Shown here: positions 1 through 11,485 of the stretch, one piece after another
Numbering within the stretch: the first letter of the stretch is position 1
Layout of the letters: each line of letters opens with the position of its first letter
DNA from: Cymodocea nodosa
Taxonomy: Eukaryota > Streptophyta > Magnoliopsida > Alismatales > Cymodoceaceae
Length of the DNA stretch: 64,000 bases
Assembly (NCBI GenBank): GCA_036874045.1
Contig: CM072336.1
Location: 27,231,501 to 27,295,500, forward strand
Reading direction: 5' to 3'
Notes under the pieces: generated by a model
What the model saw: the letters and a program-made list of their open reading frames with translations, nothing else
The model's database searches: none
What the model was told of the DNA's origin: nothing
Program-made: the position numbers and the translations under genes

Positions 1-1009
1 CTCGCAGATTAAGCTGAGAAGCCAGCTCGTTAAGGAATTCATCTCTCCAATTTGAACTGAGAGAAACATTCCAAAGATAAAGCTCAACCTTTATTGGGTA
101 AACACAATGGCAGTCTAGACTGCCACGTCTCTGCACCATGTTTGGTCCACAACATCCTGCACTCATTGTAAGGACCAAAACAGTCAGATGCTTTATCAGA
201 ATGATGAATCGAGATTTTAAAAACACATTCTAATATTGTATTGGTTTATAATGACCTATATGCATCTCCAAGAAAGAAAGCAAATAAAAGAATAAGAAAC
301 GTGTCCAGATGTCATGATTGGAAGGTGTACATCCTTAATGCAACATTCCAAGGCGTTAACATTGAGTCATATGTACGATGTCAAATAAGAGAGAGTGGTC
401 CTCTAAATACAAGCACCATGTTGTGACTTAATAGTGTAGTGTGGTATTAATCAAGTTTGCCGTGGGATAATACAAATGAATGACGCAAATAAACACTCTT
501 ACCAGATATGCTAGGAGGCTCTGGGGCTTGGGCTGAAGTGGGAGGCATAGAACCATCAGCAATACCAGGTGGAGAAGCCCCTAGTGTAGGGGGGCGTGAG
601 AGACCAGGATTGGGAGAAGAATGCCGATTCTGCTTCAGAGAAGCAATAGATATATGTGATGAACTTAAAGAAGCATGACCAACAGCAACCAATGATCCAT
701 AATCAGGAGCCTGAGCAGGTGAGAATGTTTGTCGACTAGATGAACTCTCTGTTGACAAATGTTCCGTATGTCCCTTATGCATGGGAAGAGCATTCGTCAG
801 CATGAGAGGTCCAGAAGTTTCTGTTGTGATCTCAAAGTGAGCTACTGGACTCCATCTAACCGATTGGGAAGAAACAGGGGCACCCATTGTTGATCCTGAT
901 GGACTATCTATCAATTCAGCATCAATACAAAACTCAACATAACTAAGAGTAAGTAAATGAGCAAGGAGCAATAGTCCTTGTCCTTGTCCTTGCATTCTCT
1001 TCAGTACAC
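1..1009 (-). CDS. 5' part of an unrecognised Ser/Pro-rich protein gene (runs off left edge)
   Basis: Two exons are inferred on the minus strand. The first spans 1009-503: its acceptor CAG ends at 1010, and a donor GTAAGA follows 503. The second spans 56-1: its acceptor is at 58-57 (TTTCTCTCAG). The join is phase 1 and stays open to the window edge. The likely start is the ATG at 995 (MQGQGQG), because no upstream frame joins this one through the leader intron. The ~164 residues before the splice have a short hydrophobic stretch after the start and then a low-complexity Ser/Pro/Ala/Thr-rich region (for example near PPTLGASPPG). I recognise no domain and do not name a family. The rest of the gene lies outside the window. 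Exon structure is moderately supported, function unknown. Confidence 0.45.
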
Positions 1010-1830
1010 CTGAATGAGACGACAAACGGGAATGGCAAATCTTGTCAGAAAAAAGGCACTAATAAACTTCAATTGATCCACCAAGAGATGGGTGACAGAG
1101 TAACATCATACGAATTCTCAAATTCGCAACATTCCGAAGGCAAGTAACAACATCTAATCGATATTTATTTAAACAAAATTAGAAATACGCTGAGAAAAAT
1201 GACAAAGATTTAGTTGATCCATCAAGAGATGGGAGATAGAGGAACTTCAAATGCGAAACCCTCAATTCGTAGCAGTTCTGACATGGTAAACAAAAAAACA
1301 ACAAATTCATTGGATTTCAAGCAGCAGCAACGAAGATTTCCACTAATAACCAAGAGAGAATAACAAACAAAGCTCCAACCTTTACCACCGAGAACCACGA
1401 AACCACATCACACGAATTCCCCCACACCACAAAAACACAGAAAGCAACCACCCTTCGACCCAAACGAGAGAAAAAAAAAGATCCAATAGCCAATACCTCC
1501 CAGCCGACACCTTTTCGTCATCGCCACACCAACCCGATCCAGATCTGCCAGGAACCTCGAGTTTAGGAGACCCAGCCGTCGACCGAGGCCTCATCTGTGC
1601 CTCGTGGGCACGGCGGAGGCCCCGAGGATGGCCATGGGGATTTGTGTCCGGACAGTACCGTTACGTTGGCCTTTTCTGTCGTCCCCACGGCCACCACCAC
1701 CGCTCTGATCCCGGAACACGACGAGGCCGTACTTCCTCTCCCTCCTCCGGCTTGTGGCCTCGTTTCTGGAGATGAGAAGGAGTGGAACGTCACCGTTCCA
1801 CCGTTCTGGTAGACGATAACAGTGATCACT
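1010..1830 (-). promoter_or_regulatory. GC-rich leader exon and leader intron of the left-edge gene
   Basis: On the minus strand a GC-rich block (about 1830-1497) ends at a donor reading GGAG|GTATTGG. The acceptor TTCAG lies at 1012-1010, giving a ~487 nt intron (1496-1010). One frame of the block, with an ATG at 1594 (MRPRSTAGSP), is open up to the donor. After splicing it shifts frame relative to the main ORF and stops after about 22 more codons, so it would be an upstream ORF of about 55 codons overlapping the ATG at 995. If an alternative acceptor is used it could instead be the true N-terminus. Transcript data would decide. Confidence 0.4.
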
Positions 1831-1969
1831 ATGACTTCGAAGGAAGGCGACTGAGACGAGAAAATAGACCAAATGGTCCAGCTGCAGGACTGCGAGAAGA
1901 TCGGGTGGTCCGCTTACATGCGAGTACAAGTGGACAAGGAGCGGGAGGTTAGAGAAAATGGTCAAGGTA

Positions 1970-2590
1970 TTAGGTTGATACCTAAAGATCCTTCATTTGT
2001 TTTTCTTCCGTTTATTATATAAGATTTTTTTGTTTTTTGTTTAAAAAAAAAAACAACCATTCATGTCACGTAGAAATAAATAAATATTCCTTGATGGACA
2101 ATACATAAGATACAGAAAATTCAAACAACTCCTACATGTGAGATTCTAAGGGTTATTTTTTTAAAAAAAATGGAACCCACACACCATAAATAAAAACAAT
2201 GATGAGGGACAGTATGGTAAACGTAAGCAACGAAGAAAGCTACGTTTTATCTTCTTTCATAAGATTTAGAAGATAACTGGAATAATAAAATAGAAATTCG
2301 CTGATCGGGAATAGTAAAAGTAGTCACCTTATTTTAAAAATGAGGAGAGGACTTTGAGAGAAAATAGCATGTTCAAATTAAAGATACCGTTTAAAAAATT
2401 TTAACATGTTTCAATTACAAAAATAAATACAGTTTTAGTCTCAGTAATAAAGTATTTCAATGACAAGGTAAATATTTAAATTAATTCTTGAATATCAATA
2501 TTTCTAATATCATGTTGAAATACATATATATCTAATTCAATATTTATTTATAATCTCTCAACTTTAAGTACTAGCACATCTGTCTAATTC
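1970..2590. other. AT-rich intergenic DNA
   Basis: This lies beyond the leader exon of the left-edge gene. It holds A/T homopolymer runs and short direct repeats, with no ORF or known element that I can support. Confidence 0.5.
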
Positions 2591-2599
2591 ACATTAACA

Positions 2600-3011
2600 G
2601 GTGCATTTACATCTACTACCAAGTACCTACTATTGTAATAATTCTAGAGTTAACATTATTTAAGCAAAAGCAGAATCAATATGAGTGATTCTTTAAGAAA
2701 TTCTCGTGCATTGCCTATAAGGTACCTCCAACTAGGGATAATTCATGTGTCAATATTGCGAACTTTACCTCAGTTAGTAATTTTAACCGAGTTGGTGGAT
2801 GAGGCTAATTAAAGTAACTTCAACTAGTTTAAAATCTTTACAGAACAAAATACATAATACTTAGAGAAATCTACTATGTTGGAGTCTAGCAATGTCTCCT
2901 ACAAGTTTTCACATCTTTAGATACTTTTGGTATATATCAAGTCGTTTGAGTGTACATTAAGACTTACATGTTATCATCTTTATGGATACTCTTAAAAGAT
3001 AAAAAAAATGT
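2600..3011 (+). mobile_element. 5S rRNA-derived SINE, old copy A
   Basis: The element begins GGTGCATTTACATCTACTACC, at the position matching nucleotide 1-2 of plant 5S rRNA. It follows 5S through the internal promoter region (a degraded form of GGGCG...GATGGGTGACC) to about 2715. A ~195 bp middle section and one 65-bp tail unit (from about 2912) follow, then the first ~13 bp of a second unit and a short A-rich end (AAAAAAAA). It is flanked by ACATTAACA at 2591-2599 and 3012-3020, a 9-bp target-site duplication. Compared with the copy at 50291 it is rich in C-to-T and G-to-A changes, as expected for an old methylated insertion. This short form is derived by alignment with copy C. Confidence 0.72.
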
Positions 3012-3056
3012 ACATTAACATATATAAAAAACTTACATTAACATATATAAAAAACG
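3012..3056. repeat. Tandem duplication of a 22-23 bp AT-rich unit
   Basis: The unit ACATTAACATATATAAAAAA occurs twice in a row, immediately after the A-rich end of SINE copy A. The first nine bases of the unit are also the SINE target-site duplication. Confidence 0.6.
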
Positions 3057-3984
3057 ACTAACAGATATAGAGGTTTTATTATCTATTGATTTTAAAAGGT
3101 TTATTCTGAAATTTAAATTTAATTGTAACGAGACGATGGATTTTTCATTTACGTATGCCATTTGAGTTTATAAAAAACATTGATTTTATACAATTATAAG
3201 CTACTGTACGCAATTTAATTCAAAAGTAAAGAAGTGGATATGTTAAGATTAAGTAAACTCGTGTCCCTGAGAGGTCGACGTCACTGGGCCCACCACTCAA
3301 ACCGCCGCTCTCCATTACATTATTATTTAACGTAATTATTATTGTAGAATAACAATTACAATAACGTAATATTATAATCATACCAAGCGGTAAATTATTA
3401 TATGCCATGCGCAACCTGAATCGAAGAAAATAATTAATACAATCAACATTTTTTTAATATATATCTGATACTTTTATGGTACTTAATTCGTAGGTCTTCC
3501 AAGCAGACTTCTTCGGCCTTGGACCACGCTAACGCGTGATGCGTCAATCAATCGTGGACGAAATAATACGTCGAAAAAGATGTGAAACGACGTAAGTCTT
3601 GTAACTCTTACAAATTGATTAATTTTGAAATTATTTTTTAATATGAAGCCAGGGTTTATTTTACACATGTTTTTCAAAAATGCTTGAAGGCTTTAGAAAA
3701 GGACGAAATGTCTTACATTAAAGAAGTTGCAAAATAACTTATCTAATTTGATGCCTTGTGTTCTTATCATTGATTGATTTCTAAATAAACATTTAACATC
3801 AAAAACCTAAGTTCTATTCTCACGTCATATTTCTCAAATTAAAAACTAAGCATGCGATTATTATTGTCGTATCTAAAAATTTTGAAAAATAACAACTATC
3901 GTAATATTAAAAATAAAATTCACATAAAATCACGACTAAAATCTGTAAATCCACATTTACGATTAGCGTCTAATCCTGAAGTTA

Positions 3985-4024
<40 letters not shown>
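3985..4024. repeat. (CT)n microsatellite
   Basis: An uninterrupted CT dinucleotide run of about 40 bp, followed by (TA)n. It lies in AT-rich intergenic DNA with no gene support nearby. Confidence 0.95.
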
Positions 4025-4026
<2 letters not shown>

Positions 4027-4549
4027 ATATATATATATTTATTTCAATCTTTGAAGTAGTTGATGAGATTTATGATTCACTTGGAGCATACATGCAAAAG
4101 TAATGAACTATTATTTAGATTTCATGTGAAAGGCCGTAAAATTTACCAGGTGTTGTTAAATTCTAATTATGGAATTTTAAATGGAAAAATAAAAATGGAC
4201 ATATTTTAAATATTGGAAGATATGACTTCGTATTCCAAGGTCATAATTTACTTCTATTTTATGTTGTATTTTAATTTTTTTTATTGATGCTTTTTAAAAT
4301 TTATGATTTTCATACTCAAATTATAAAAATAATAATAGATAATATCTAATTTATTTATTTTTAATCTCAAATATGTATTATAAGTAAAAAATTTTAAAAA
4401 AATCAACAATTATATAATTTTCCTAACTTTCTATCGATGACATTATCATTTTTAGATTTTACTTTCTTAACTTTTTTGAATTTCTAATTCTTAACTTTTT
4501 AAACTTTTTATTTTCTAAATTTTTAAATGACACAAGTGGTCTTTTAACG

Positions 4550-4847
4550 ACACTTATTATTAAGCACTTATTATTATAAAAACTTTAGAGTTAATCATAT
4601 TTAAGTAAAAGTAGTATCAAGATGTGTGACCACCTATAAAGTTCTTTTACAATGTTCATAGATAGTAGTGTTGGCTCTACTTAGATGTAGACAAACAATA
4701 CATGTGTACACCTACCTAACTATATTGTGTGTCTTATCTCTATCAATATTCTAAATCGAGAATAATATTTTATAGATATTCCTGATATTCATCAAATTGT
4801 TTTAATGTCTATAGAATATCACCTTAAATATATATATATCTTATAAA
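4550..4847 (+). mobile_element. 5S rRNA-derived SINE, old copy B
   Basis: It starts inside the 5S head at about nucleotide 9 (ACACTTATTATTAAGCAC matches ACACCTACTACCAAGCAT of copy C), so it is slightly 5'-truncated. The 5S internal control region is still readable (TCAAGATGTGTGACCACC). The middle section follows, then one decayed tail unit (TAGATATTCCTGATATTCAT). A 16-bp target-site duplication with one mismatch flanks it: AAGTGGTCTTTTAACG at 4534-4549 and AAGTGGTCTCTTAACG at 4848-4863. The tail is only weakly A-rich. Confidence 0.72.
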
Positions 4848-5269
4848 AAGTGGTCTCTTAACGTTATTTAGAATTCATGTGACTATTTTGCAAGATACAT
4901 ATGAAATTGTTCTTCGTTGTATGGTTGCTCTTTAAACTGCACGTACAAATGCATGCATATTCGATCATAAGGTAACATTTGTATGATTTAATTTCCCATT
5001 CTTTATTTATTTTTGCATATTTCGAGCTATCTCGGTGGAAATTTTGAATTTTTAGATTTTTATTTGGAAATCATTATCACACCATGTGTACGTCTTGACC
5101 TTTTCCTTTTTTTTTATAATTAAATAGCTGGGTTGAATAATGGTGCTGGAGTAAAAAAATGTTATTTTTTCTTTCAATTTTTAAATTTTATAATTTTTCT
5201 GTTGCATCACCAACATAAACATTCAATTTTCACATTCTTTTTTTTTTTTTTTAAGTGTTGGAACAGAAA

Positions 5270-5745
5270 CCTCACCTTATGCATTAGAAAATTGTGAAAA
5301 AAAAAGGATGAAAAGGAAAATTACAGTAAATAATGAAAAGTTAATAGAAAATCAAGGTATTTATATATATGATAGAAAATAATCAAATTTGAAATGTATA
5401 TGTTCATGTACAAAATAAAAAATAATAAAAAATCATAGAATATAAAATATATATGTTTATTCATAAAATAAAAATATTAAAATTAATAAATTAAATATTT
5501 TTTATATTTATCTACAATATAGAGAATAACAAAAATATCTTTATTGTTTTATATATCTCTCACAATATAAAGACGTAAATAATTTCTATATCGAAATTAC
5601 ATGTTATTAATATATTTTGTGATAATTTATATTTTCTTTATTTTCAATTTTAAAAATCATAATATAAAAAAAAAATTTCTTATATATAAAAAAATAATAA
5701 TAATAAATATTTAACATACAAACACCTAAAAAATTTTATATTCTC
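5270..5745. mobile_element. MITE-like dispersed repeat, copy 1
   Basis: This shares long near-identical stretches with 17822-18450, for example CATAGAATATAAAATATATA, TAAATTAAATATTTTTTATA and TAATATATTTTGTGATAATT, in the same order and orientation. The right end has diverged or been lost. No coding potential. Confidence 0.6.
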
Positions 5746-7170
5746 AGTACGTTAATTTACGCATACCTTAGTTCTTGGATTCTCAAACTAATTTCTATTC
5801 AATTGATTAGACTCATCCCTTGACATCTTTTATATTCTAAGGCAATTCAAACTCCCCTTTGAAATAAGTCTCTTCTCTGCACGTTGTAGGACTATTTTGT
5901 CAAAACATTAATGTAAATAACATTATTTACAACATCAGCCTTTGTGGGCAACATTGATCATTTCCTTGCTAGTTTATTTACATTGTCTGGAACAGTTGCA
6001 ACTCCAGTCTGAGTTTGCTTTCTCAACGTTCGTATTAATGACGATCTTATTCACACAAAAGTCAATTACCTCAGCTTCAGGGAAATGCATGCGTTTGCTT
6101 GTTCAAAGCTGAGGTTGGGATAATTCACTAGACTTTGGAGCTTCTAGACCATGAATAGATGTGTAGATATCTCTCCCAGAATCATTAAACAACTGGTATT
6201 AAAAATTAAATAAAATTCCATTTCTTCGAAGTACTCTTTCATAAAACAACAAGTTGACTGGCCGATTTTCTCCAACTGGGTCAAGTGATTCTCTAAATAA
6301 TCATCTCAAGGCATAAGTAGTCATGGAAGCAAATGAGTCGACCATGCAACTAATGCTTTCTTTCCTTAATGTACCATATCTACTTGTCATTTATCTCATA
6401 TATGCTTCCATGAACCTGCATCAAATGATGCAAGACACTCCTCCTTATTTACAAATCTAGATATATATCATCTCGTTATAGGTACATTAAGCTTGTAACA
6501 TATTTTTAAAAGGTAGGTGCTAAGATCCATGGAAAGCATTCAAACCATGCACAGAGGATAATATACAAAATTAATGAGCATAATTAGGTAATTAATATTT
6601 AAATAGAAAGAGTGAGGACAATATACGTTCAGTAGTTCATTTTATGTTCTTCCCTTTGTCTATATGATTTGTACGTAATCATATGATCGAAATAAGTACT
6701 TATCATAAAAGGCAAATAAACACTTGAGAATTCACAACTTATTGCTCATTTAATAAATTGAATTTACGAATAAAATTTTATTCAATAAACATTTTTAGCC
6801 CTAACTTAAATCATACTTAATATTATAATACGTAGTGTTTTTGCCAAACCTACATAAGCATGGAGATTATCTTAAAGCCAGCCTCAAAGTAGAGAGTGCC
6901 AGATCATTGCTATATGTACGAATGAAGTAGAGTACATGTATATTGGAAAATAAAATGTATATATACTTCATAGAATCATTAGTTTGCATGTCTATAGAAA
7001 ATGTATATACAGACAAATGTATATGGTAAGCTTAGTTTAAACTTTCGTTGGCTCATGCAGAGTTATAATTTTTATAAAAAATTTAAAAAAAAAACCTTCA
7101 AAAAATGTGATCATTTGTGACCAGATCTTATCAATTTATATTTGATCAATCATAATCAACCTTTCCCTAA
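5746..7170. other. Intergenic region, unassigned
   Basis: Composition is somewhat less AT-rich around 5760-6450 than on either side, suggesting an old inserted sequence. No frame stays open long enough on either strand to assign a family. The rest is AT-rich with short simple repeats. Confidence 0.4.
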
Positions 7171-7215
7171 AAAGGTACCTGATGAACCATGAATGACGTC
7201 GCGTCTGACATAATT

Positions 7216-7236
7216 TAACACGATTTAATCGTGTTA
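7216..7236. repeat. Near-perfect palindrome
   Basis: TAACACGATTTAATCGTGTTA reads as inverted arms of ten bases around one central base. Such termini are common in small non-autonomous DNA transposons, but I could not find a partner end. A 25-base T run follows at 7288-7312. Confidence 0.5.
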
Positions 7237-7799
7237 TTAATCAACTTTATATTTTAAACTAAGATCCGCAGCTATTCGGCCCAACACTTTTTTTTTTTTT
7301 TTTTTTTTTTTTAAGTCATACAGTAAGCCGACCTGAAATAGTTCGGACTTTTCTGCCCCCAATTCTTTAAGGCCAGTCCATTGGGCCCACTTAACAAACT
7401 GTTGTCGGCAATATTAATGGCTTTTGTCGACCAACTATTTTTTTTAAGAAAATAGTAGGGACATTTCTACCTTTTTACTTTAAAATAATTTAACAATTTT
7501 ATTATTTAATCTTTAATTTCATCAAATTTATTTAACAAAAAAATTATAAATTCTCTAAAATTACATTTAGGTACTCCAAAAGGACAAAATGCCTCTGAAG
7601 CCTGTAAATTACCCATCACACATCTTTCCATACTCTTCTTTTAACTCCCAATTCCAAAGTCTGCCACACTCTGCTCTCTTTCCCATATTGTTACATCCAT
7701 GATCCTCAACTCTCTTGACCTCTTTAAATCATTCTCTAACGCTAATGGACAACAACATCAACTGATCAGAGTACCAAGATTTCCAAGAGCTAGATTTGA

Positions 7800-8040
7800 A
7801 TGAAGTGTAATTGTAAATGTAGAACAGTTCAAACCATTGCATCCACCAAAACATTGTCATCGTCTACAAAAAAGTCTAAGAGGAGAGTTCAAGTCTAGAC
7901 TAAATTCACTGTCAAAGTTGAAGATAATGGTCGACAGTACACTGTTTCAAGGAGTAAAAAATGTGTTGTAGATGTTATTATAAATGTGTCCAAAAGGAGA
8001 GATGAAGAGAGGGCTTTCTATGTGGGCTTTCTCGTCTAAG
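7800..8040 (+). pseudogene. Possible broken coding fragment, unrecognised
   Basis: From the ATG at 7800 the frame reads MKCNCKC... with a basic, Ser/Lys-rich stretch. It is cut by a TAG after about 32 codons, then continues open in the same frame for about 45 residues (including VKVEDNGRQYTVS). Composition is more balanced than the surroundings. I do not recognise it; it could be a gene relic or chance. Confidence 0.25.
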
Positions 8041-8507
8041 TTTTCCATTTTAATAAACATTTGGTAGTATGCAAAGGTATGAGAAAAAAAATGTGTTATA
8101 GATGATACAACTCAAATTCAACTACATTTTACTTTTGAAGGTAGGATTTTATCCTGAAATTATGAAGAAAAAAAAAAATTAAAGAATTACATTCTAAATT
8201 TATTACTGCAAATAATTTACCTATTAAAATTGATAAGAATATATTTCTCAATATTATTGTTTACAATATAAACATGTATTGAGAAATACCATTAGATAAT
8301 ATGGTACAGATTAATTTAACTTGATAAGATAATAATTAATTAATGTAATAGGTGGTATTAAAACTTACATTGATTATACTTCTAACATACAGAAGGATAG
8401 AATAAAATAAAAGTAAGATATTTTACCATGCGTTTTATAGAAAGAATTTAAAAAGATTTAATAAAATTACTTATTTAAAAAGTATTTTTTTCTGTAGCAG
8501 TTGATAT

Positions 8508-8528
8508 TATATATATAAAAAAAAAAGA
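8508..8528 (+). promoter_or_regulatory. Candidate TATA element upstream of the PMEI gene
   Basis: A TATATATAAAAAA tract lies about 250 bp upstream of the ATG at 8770. It is the most TATA-like sequence in the AT-rich flank before the GC-rich transcribed region begins. A second, weaker candidate (GTTATAAA) lies near 8711. The start site is not visible in sequence. Confidence 0.35.
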
Positions 8529-8769
8529 AAAGAGAAACACCCACCCATGCCAAAAAGTAGCCAACGCAGACGAGACCTCACCCTAAACAAAGCCGAAACA
8601 GACGATACCAAACGACGACGAAACAAAAGAAGCCCCTTCGTTGCTGCGCAAGAAAAGAAAACCTCAACTGTTGCTTCTTCATCAATGGACTCCACCTTTC
8701 ATTCTTCCTTGTTATAAACCAACGAGGAGGAGAAGGAGGAGGACCACCACCACCACCACCACCGACGTC

Positions 8770-9471
8770 ATGGATTGCACCAAAATTCATACCCTCCTCG
8801 TCGCCCTCTCCTTGGTCTCCTCCGTCCTCCCCGCCACCTCCGCCAACTGCCGCCCGCGTAACAGCCGCCACTTCATCCTCGTCCCATCCCAAGCACCGTC
8901 GACGACACGGACGAAGACAACGACGTCCAATCTTACAGCCAAGATGACGGAAACAACCCCATCAACACAGCCGTCACCAGCGGCCGTCAAGTCCATCTGC
9001 ACCAACACCACCTACCCTTCACTCTGCGAATCCTCCGTCCAGCCCTACCTGCCCACGACCACCCTCCAGTCCACCATCTCGGACACCCTTACCGCCACCA
9101 CCACTTCCTCCGTTGTTGTCTTACTCCTCAAGGCCTCCAAGAACCACACCCTCACCGCGATGGCCAGCTTCGAGCAAAAAGCCAAGGACCCTAAGACGCC
9201 GAAGGCGCTGGCGGCGAACTTGGACGACTGCAGGAGCACGTACGAGGATGGTTTGGATAACTACGACACGGCCACGGAGGCGGTGGAGAAGGGGGACATC
9301 GCAACAGCCGAGATCGACGTCTCCGCCGTGATCGACGACTTCGAAGAGTGCGGGGATGTTGATTCGCCGACGGACTCGACGCTTCCCGGCGAGCAACCAT
9401 GGACCAAGTACGGGGACCTGTTGGCAAAGCTCGCCGACGATATACTGGACCTTTGCAACGTTCTCAAGTGA
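8770..9471 (+). CDS. Plant invertase/pectin methylesterase inhibitor-domain protein (PMEI-like), secreted
   Basis: A 233-residue intronless ORF starts at the ATG at 8770. The same frame is open further upstream, but without ATG, and only this start gives a signal peptide (residues 1-25: hydrophobic TLLVALSLVSSVL, probable cleavage after ATSA). A Thr/Ser/Pro-rich linker spans about 40-72. The inhibitor domain spans about 73-233, with the first disulfide hairpin SICTNTTYPSLC (Cys77, Cys86) and the second Cys pair at 154 (LDDCRSTYEDGLDNY) and 194 (FEECGD); an extra Cys229 lies near the C-terminus. Family knowledge: these four-helix proteins bind and inhibit pectin methylesterases or acid invertases in the apoplast. 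Sequence alone does not tell which enzyme is targeted. Third codon positions are strongly G/C, unlike the flanks. A purine/CCA trinucleotide stretch precedes the ATG. Confidence 0.88.
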   Translation: MDCTKIHTLLVALSLVSSVLPATSANCRPRNSRHFILVPSQAPSTTRTKTTTSNLTAKMTETTPSTQPSPAAVKSICTNTTYPSLCESSVQPYLPTTTLQSTISDTLTATTTSSVVVLLLKASKNHTLTAMASFEQKAKDPKTPKALAANLDDCRSTYEDGLDNYDTATEAVEKGDIATAEIDVSAVIDDFEECGDVDSPTDSTLPGEQPWTKYGDLLAKLADDILDLCNVLK

Positions 9472-9479
9472 AGAAAACA

Positions 9480-10730
9480 ATTTAAAATATTTTTATTTAA
9501 TCATCGACCGTGATGGTTCTGTGATTATTGGAGTGAACGTGATTGCATTGTAGCCTCAATTTATTAGTTTAAATGGTATGTTACCGTTTCATTTATTTTT
9601 TTAATTTCCAGTATAATCGAGTTTGGTTCGATTCTTAAAATTAGAATATACATATTTATTAATAGTTTATTTAATACATATATATAACATATTATATAGG
9701 CTTTAAAGCTTCATCGCTAGATCTTTCTTCATCCACACCCTTCATTTTAATAATACGTAGGTTTTATTTCAACGATAGTATGTTATTGTGTGTATTCTAA
9801 AGATCGAGCTGGCATTACTGACCCTTCAATTTAATATTTATCGCAAGATTAATCCTGTAAAAATACATATGATACTGAAAGAAGTTTAATTGTATAATTT
9901 GAATGATATCATCAAAATCCCTGTTTGATTCATTGGACTGGGTCCTTATAAGGTATTTATACATGCACATTTTGCCATAATAAAATATCAAACCTGCAAC
10001 AGAACCAATATTCCAACATTATTTATTATTTAACCATATTTTACAATAAAACTCCTCGAATCAAATATTCAACAGATTAAGAAATCGTAGTTTGTAAATA
10101 AGAAATGCCAAGATACAGCTTTGGATACCATTGCATCTGTAGACCGTCCATTAAAAATAATGGCACGCCATTGGTGAAATAAACAATTTGTGTGCAGAGA
10201 AAGACATAATAAAGAATACATGGTTGGGTAGGAATCAAGGAGCACACAGGGATGCCTCAATCACAGAGTTAATAATTTCATCCATCTGAAGATTGATCGA
10301 GTCATTCTTTTCTCTCTGTCATGGTGGTTTATCTGTTGGTGTAGAACTATTTCATAACTGATGAGGTTTAACCGAGCAACCACTTCAGAACAATGAAGTC
10401 TGCCTGCGGCCGATTCAGTTGGTGGGAGGGCGGGGTCCGTGAGATGTCACACTCCCACCAAACGCTACGTATTGCTCACGTTTTTAATAGTGATTGATGT
10501 TACTGGATGACAATCATACCGTTGAAAATAATTCTGAATCACAGATGTTGCTTGAAATTATTTTTCGTTACCCTTAAGGGTGCAAAAACACCCCCAAAGC
10601 TAATCATGCTCTTTCAGCTACAAGAATAATATATGCTGACGTTGTTTGCCCAGCCTAGTAACATCTCAGCAGAAGAGAAACCCACCCCATTACAAGCATA
10701 AATTATAGAGCACAGCAGACCCATCAACTA
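9480..10730. other. Intergenic region between the PMEI and bZIP genes
   Basis: The first ~150 bp is probably the PMEI 3' UTR. The rest is AT-rich, with a short GC-rich patch near 10400-10480. No ORF, RNA gene or repeat that I can support. The bZIP 3' UTR should enter from the right, probably ending between about 10600 and 10800. Confidence 0.4.
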
Positions 10731-10925
10731 CTAAACAATGGAGAGACGACAGAGTCCATCCATCAAATTAAGATACAAGACAAGGACGAAAGCATAGTTC
10801 TTAAACAATGGAAAGAAAGACAATGGAAATCGCGAGACCCGGCAAACGAAGCGGAGAGAAATGCAACGCAACGACGACAACACAACACCGATCAACCAAC
10901 GACGGCAGAGACGAATCGTCTTTAA

Positions 10926-11348
10926 TCAGAACTGGAACACGTTCGCCGACGCCAGGATGGCCTGAGACGGGCAGGGCAGACGCCAGGGTTTCAGCACAGG
11001 GTCCGGGACCTCCGGGATGTCCATCGCCATCCCGCTGAACTCCTCGACGAAACGAAGGACCGAGTTCATCGACTGTAGCCTGTCGGTGAGCTCTACGAGC
11101 TGGGTCCTCAGGATGGCGTTGTCCGAATCGAGGACGGACAACTGCTGGCTGATCAGCTCGATCTGAAGCGCTACACGCCCGTTCTCGTTCTCGAAGCTGG
11201 CCACCTCGTTGATCAGCTGGTCCAGGCGCTGTTGCTTCCTCATCCGTGACCTCCGAGCTGACTCGCGGTTGGACTGCATCCTCTTGCGCTTCCTCTGGTC
11301 CAACACCGTCGGGTCGGAGTCCGAACCAGAGCCAGAGCCAGACGACAT
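10926..11348 (-). CDS. Group S1 bZIP transcription factor (bZIP2/11/44/53-like)
   Basis: A 140-residue intronless ORF reads from the ATG at 11348 (MSSGSGSGSDSD). The frame extends upstream only through a GTG. The basic region is at residues 19-41, with N27 and R35 in the N-x7-R DNA-contact motif (NRESARRSR). A leucine-zipper heptad series follows at about L45, F52, V59, I66, L73, L80 and L87, with a short C-terminal tail rich in Pro and Phe. Size, intronless structure and the conserved uORF in its leader (11486-11578) place it in Arabidopsis group S1. Family knowledge: these nuclear factors bind ACGT-core elements, dimerise preferentially with group C bZIPs, and reprogram amino-acid and sugar metabolism under low energy. 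Which S1 member it corresponds to needs a tree. Confidence 0.93.
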   Translation of the reverse strand: MSSGSGSGSDSDPTVLDQRKRKRMQSNRESARRSRMRKQQRLDQLINEVASFENENGRVALQIELISQQLSVLDSDNAILRTQLVELTDRLQSMNSVLRFVEEFSGMAMDIPEVPDPVLKPWRLPCPSQAILASANVFQF

Positions 11349-11485
11349 TGCTCCTGCCACAAACGCTACGAACCTTCCTGCTGTTTTCTTCTTGACACAG
11401 AGAAAAATCGGGTTGGGTTGTTTGTTACTTACCTAGACCTGTCAAAGAGGCGGGGGGGTAGTGGGAGATGGTGGGGGCTATTGGT

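Noticed and set aside
241..426. 61-codon plus-strand ORF near the left edge
   Set aside because: Lies in an inferred intron of the minus-strand gene and has no recognisable protein.
1563..1965. Overlapping ORFs on both strands in the GC-rich block as coding genes
   Set aside because: They are open because GC-rich sequence has few stops. They have no recognisable domain and lie in what looks like a leader exon; only the frame with ATG 1594 reaches the donor.
9045..9480. Antisense ORFs over the PMEI gene
   Set aside because: Shadows of a strongly GC3-biased coding sequence; the + frame has a signal peptide and family cysteines.
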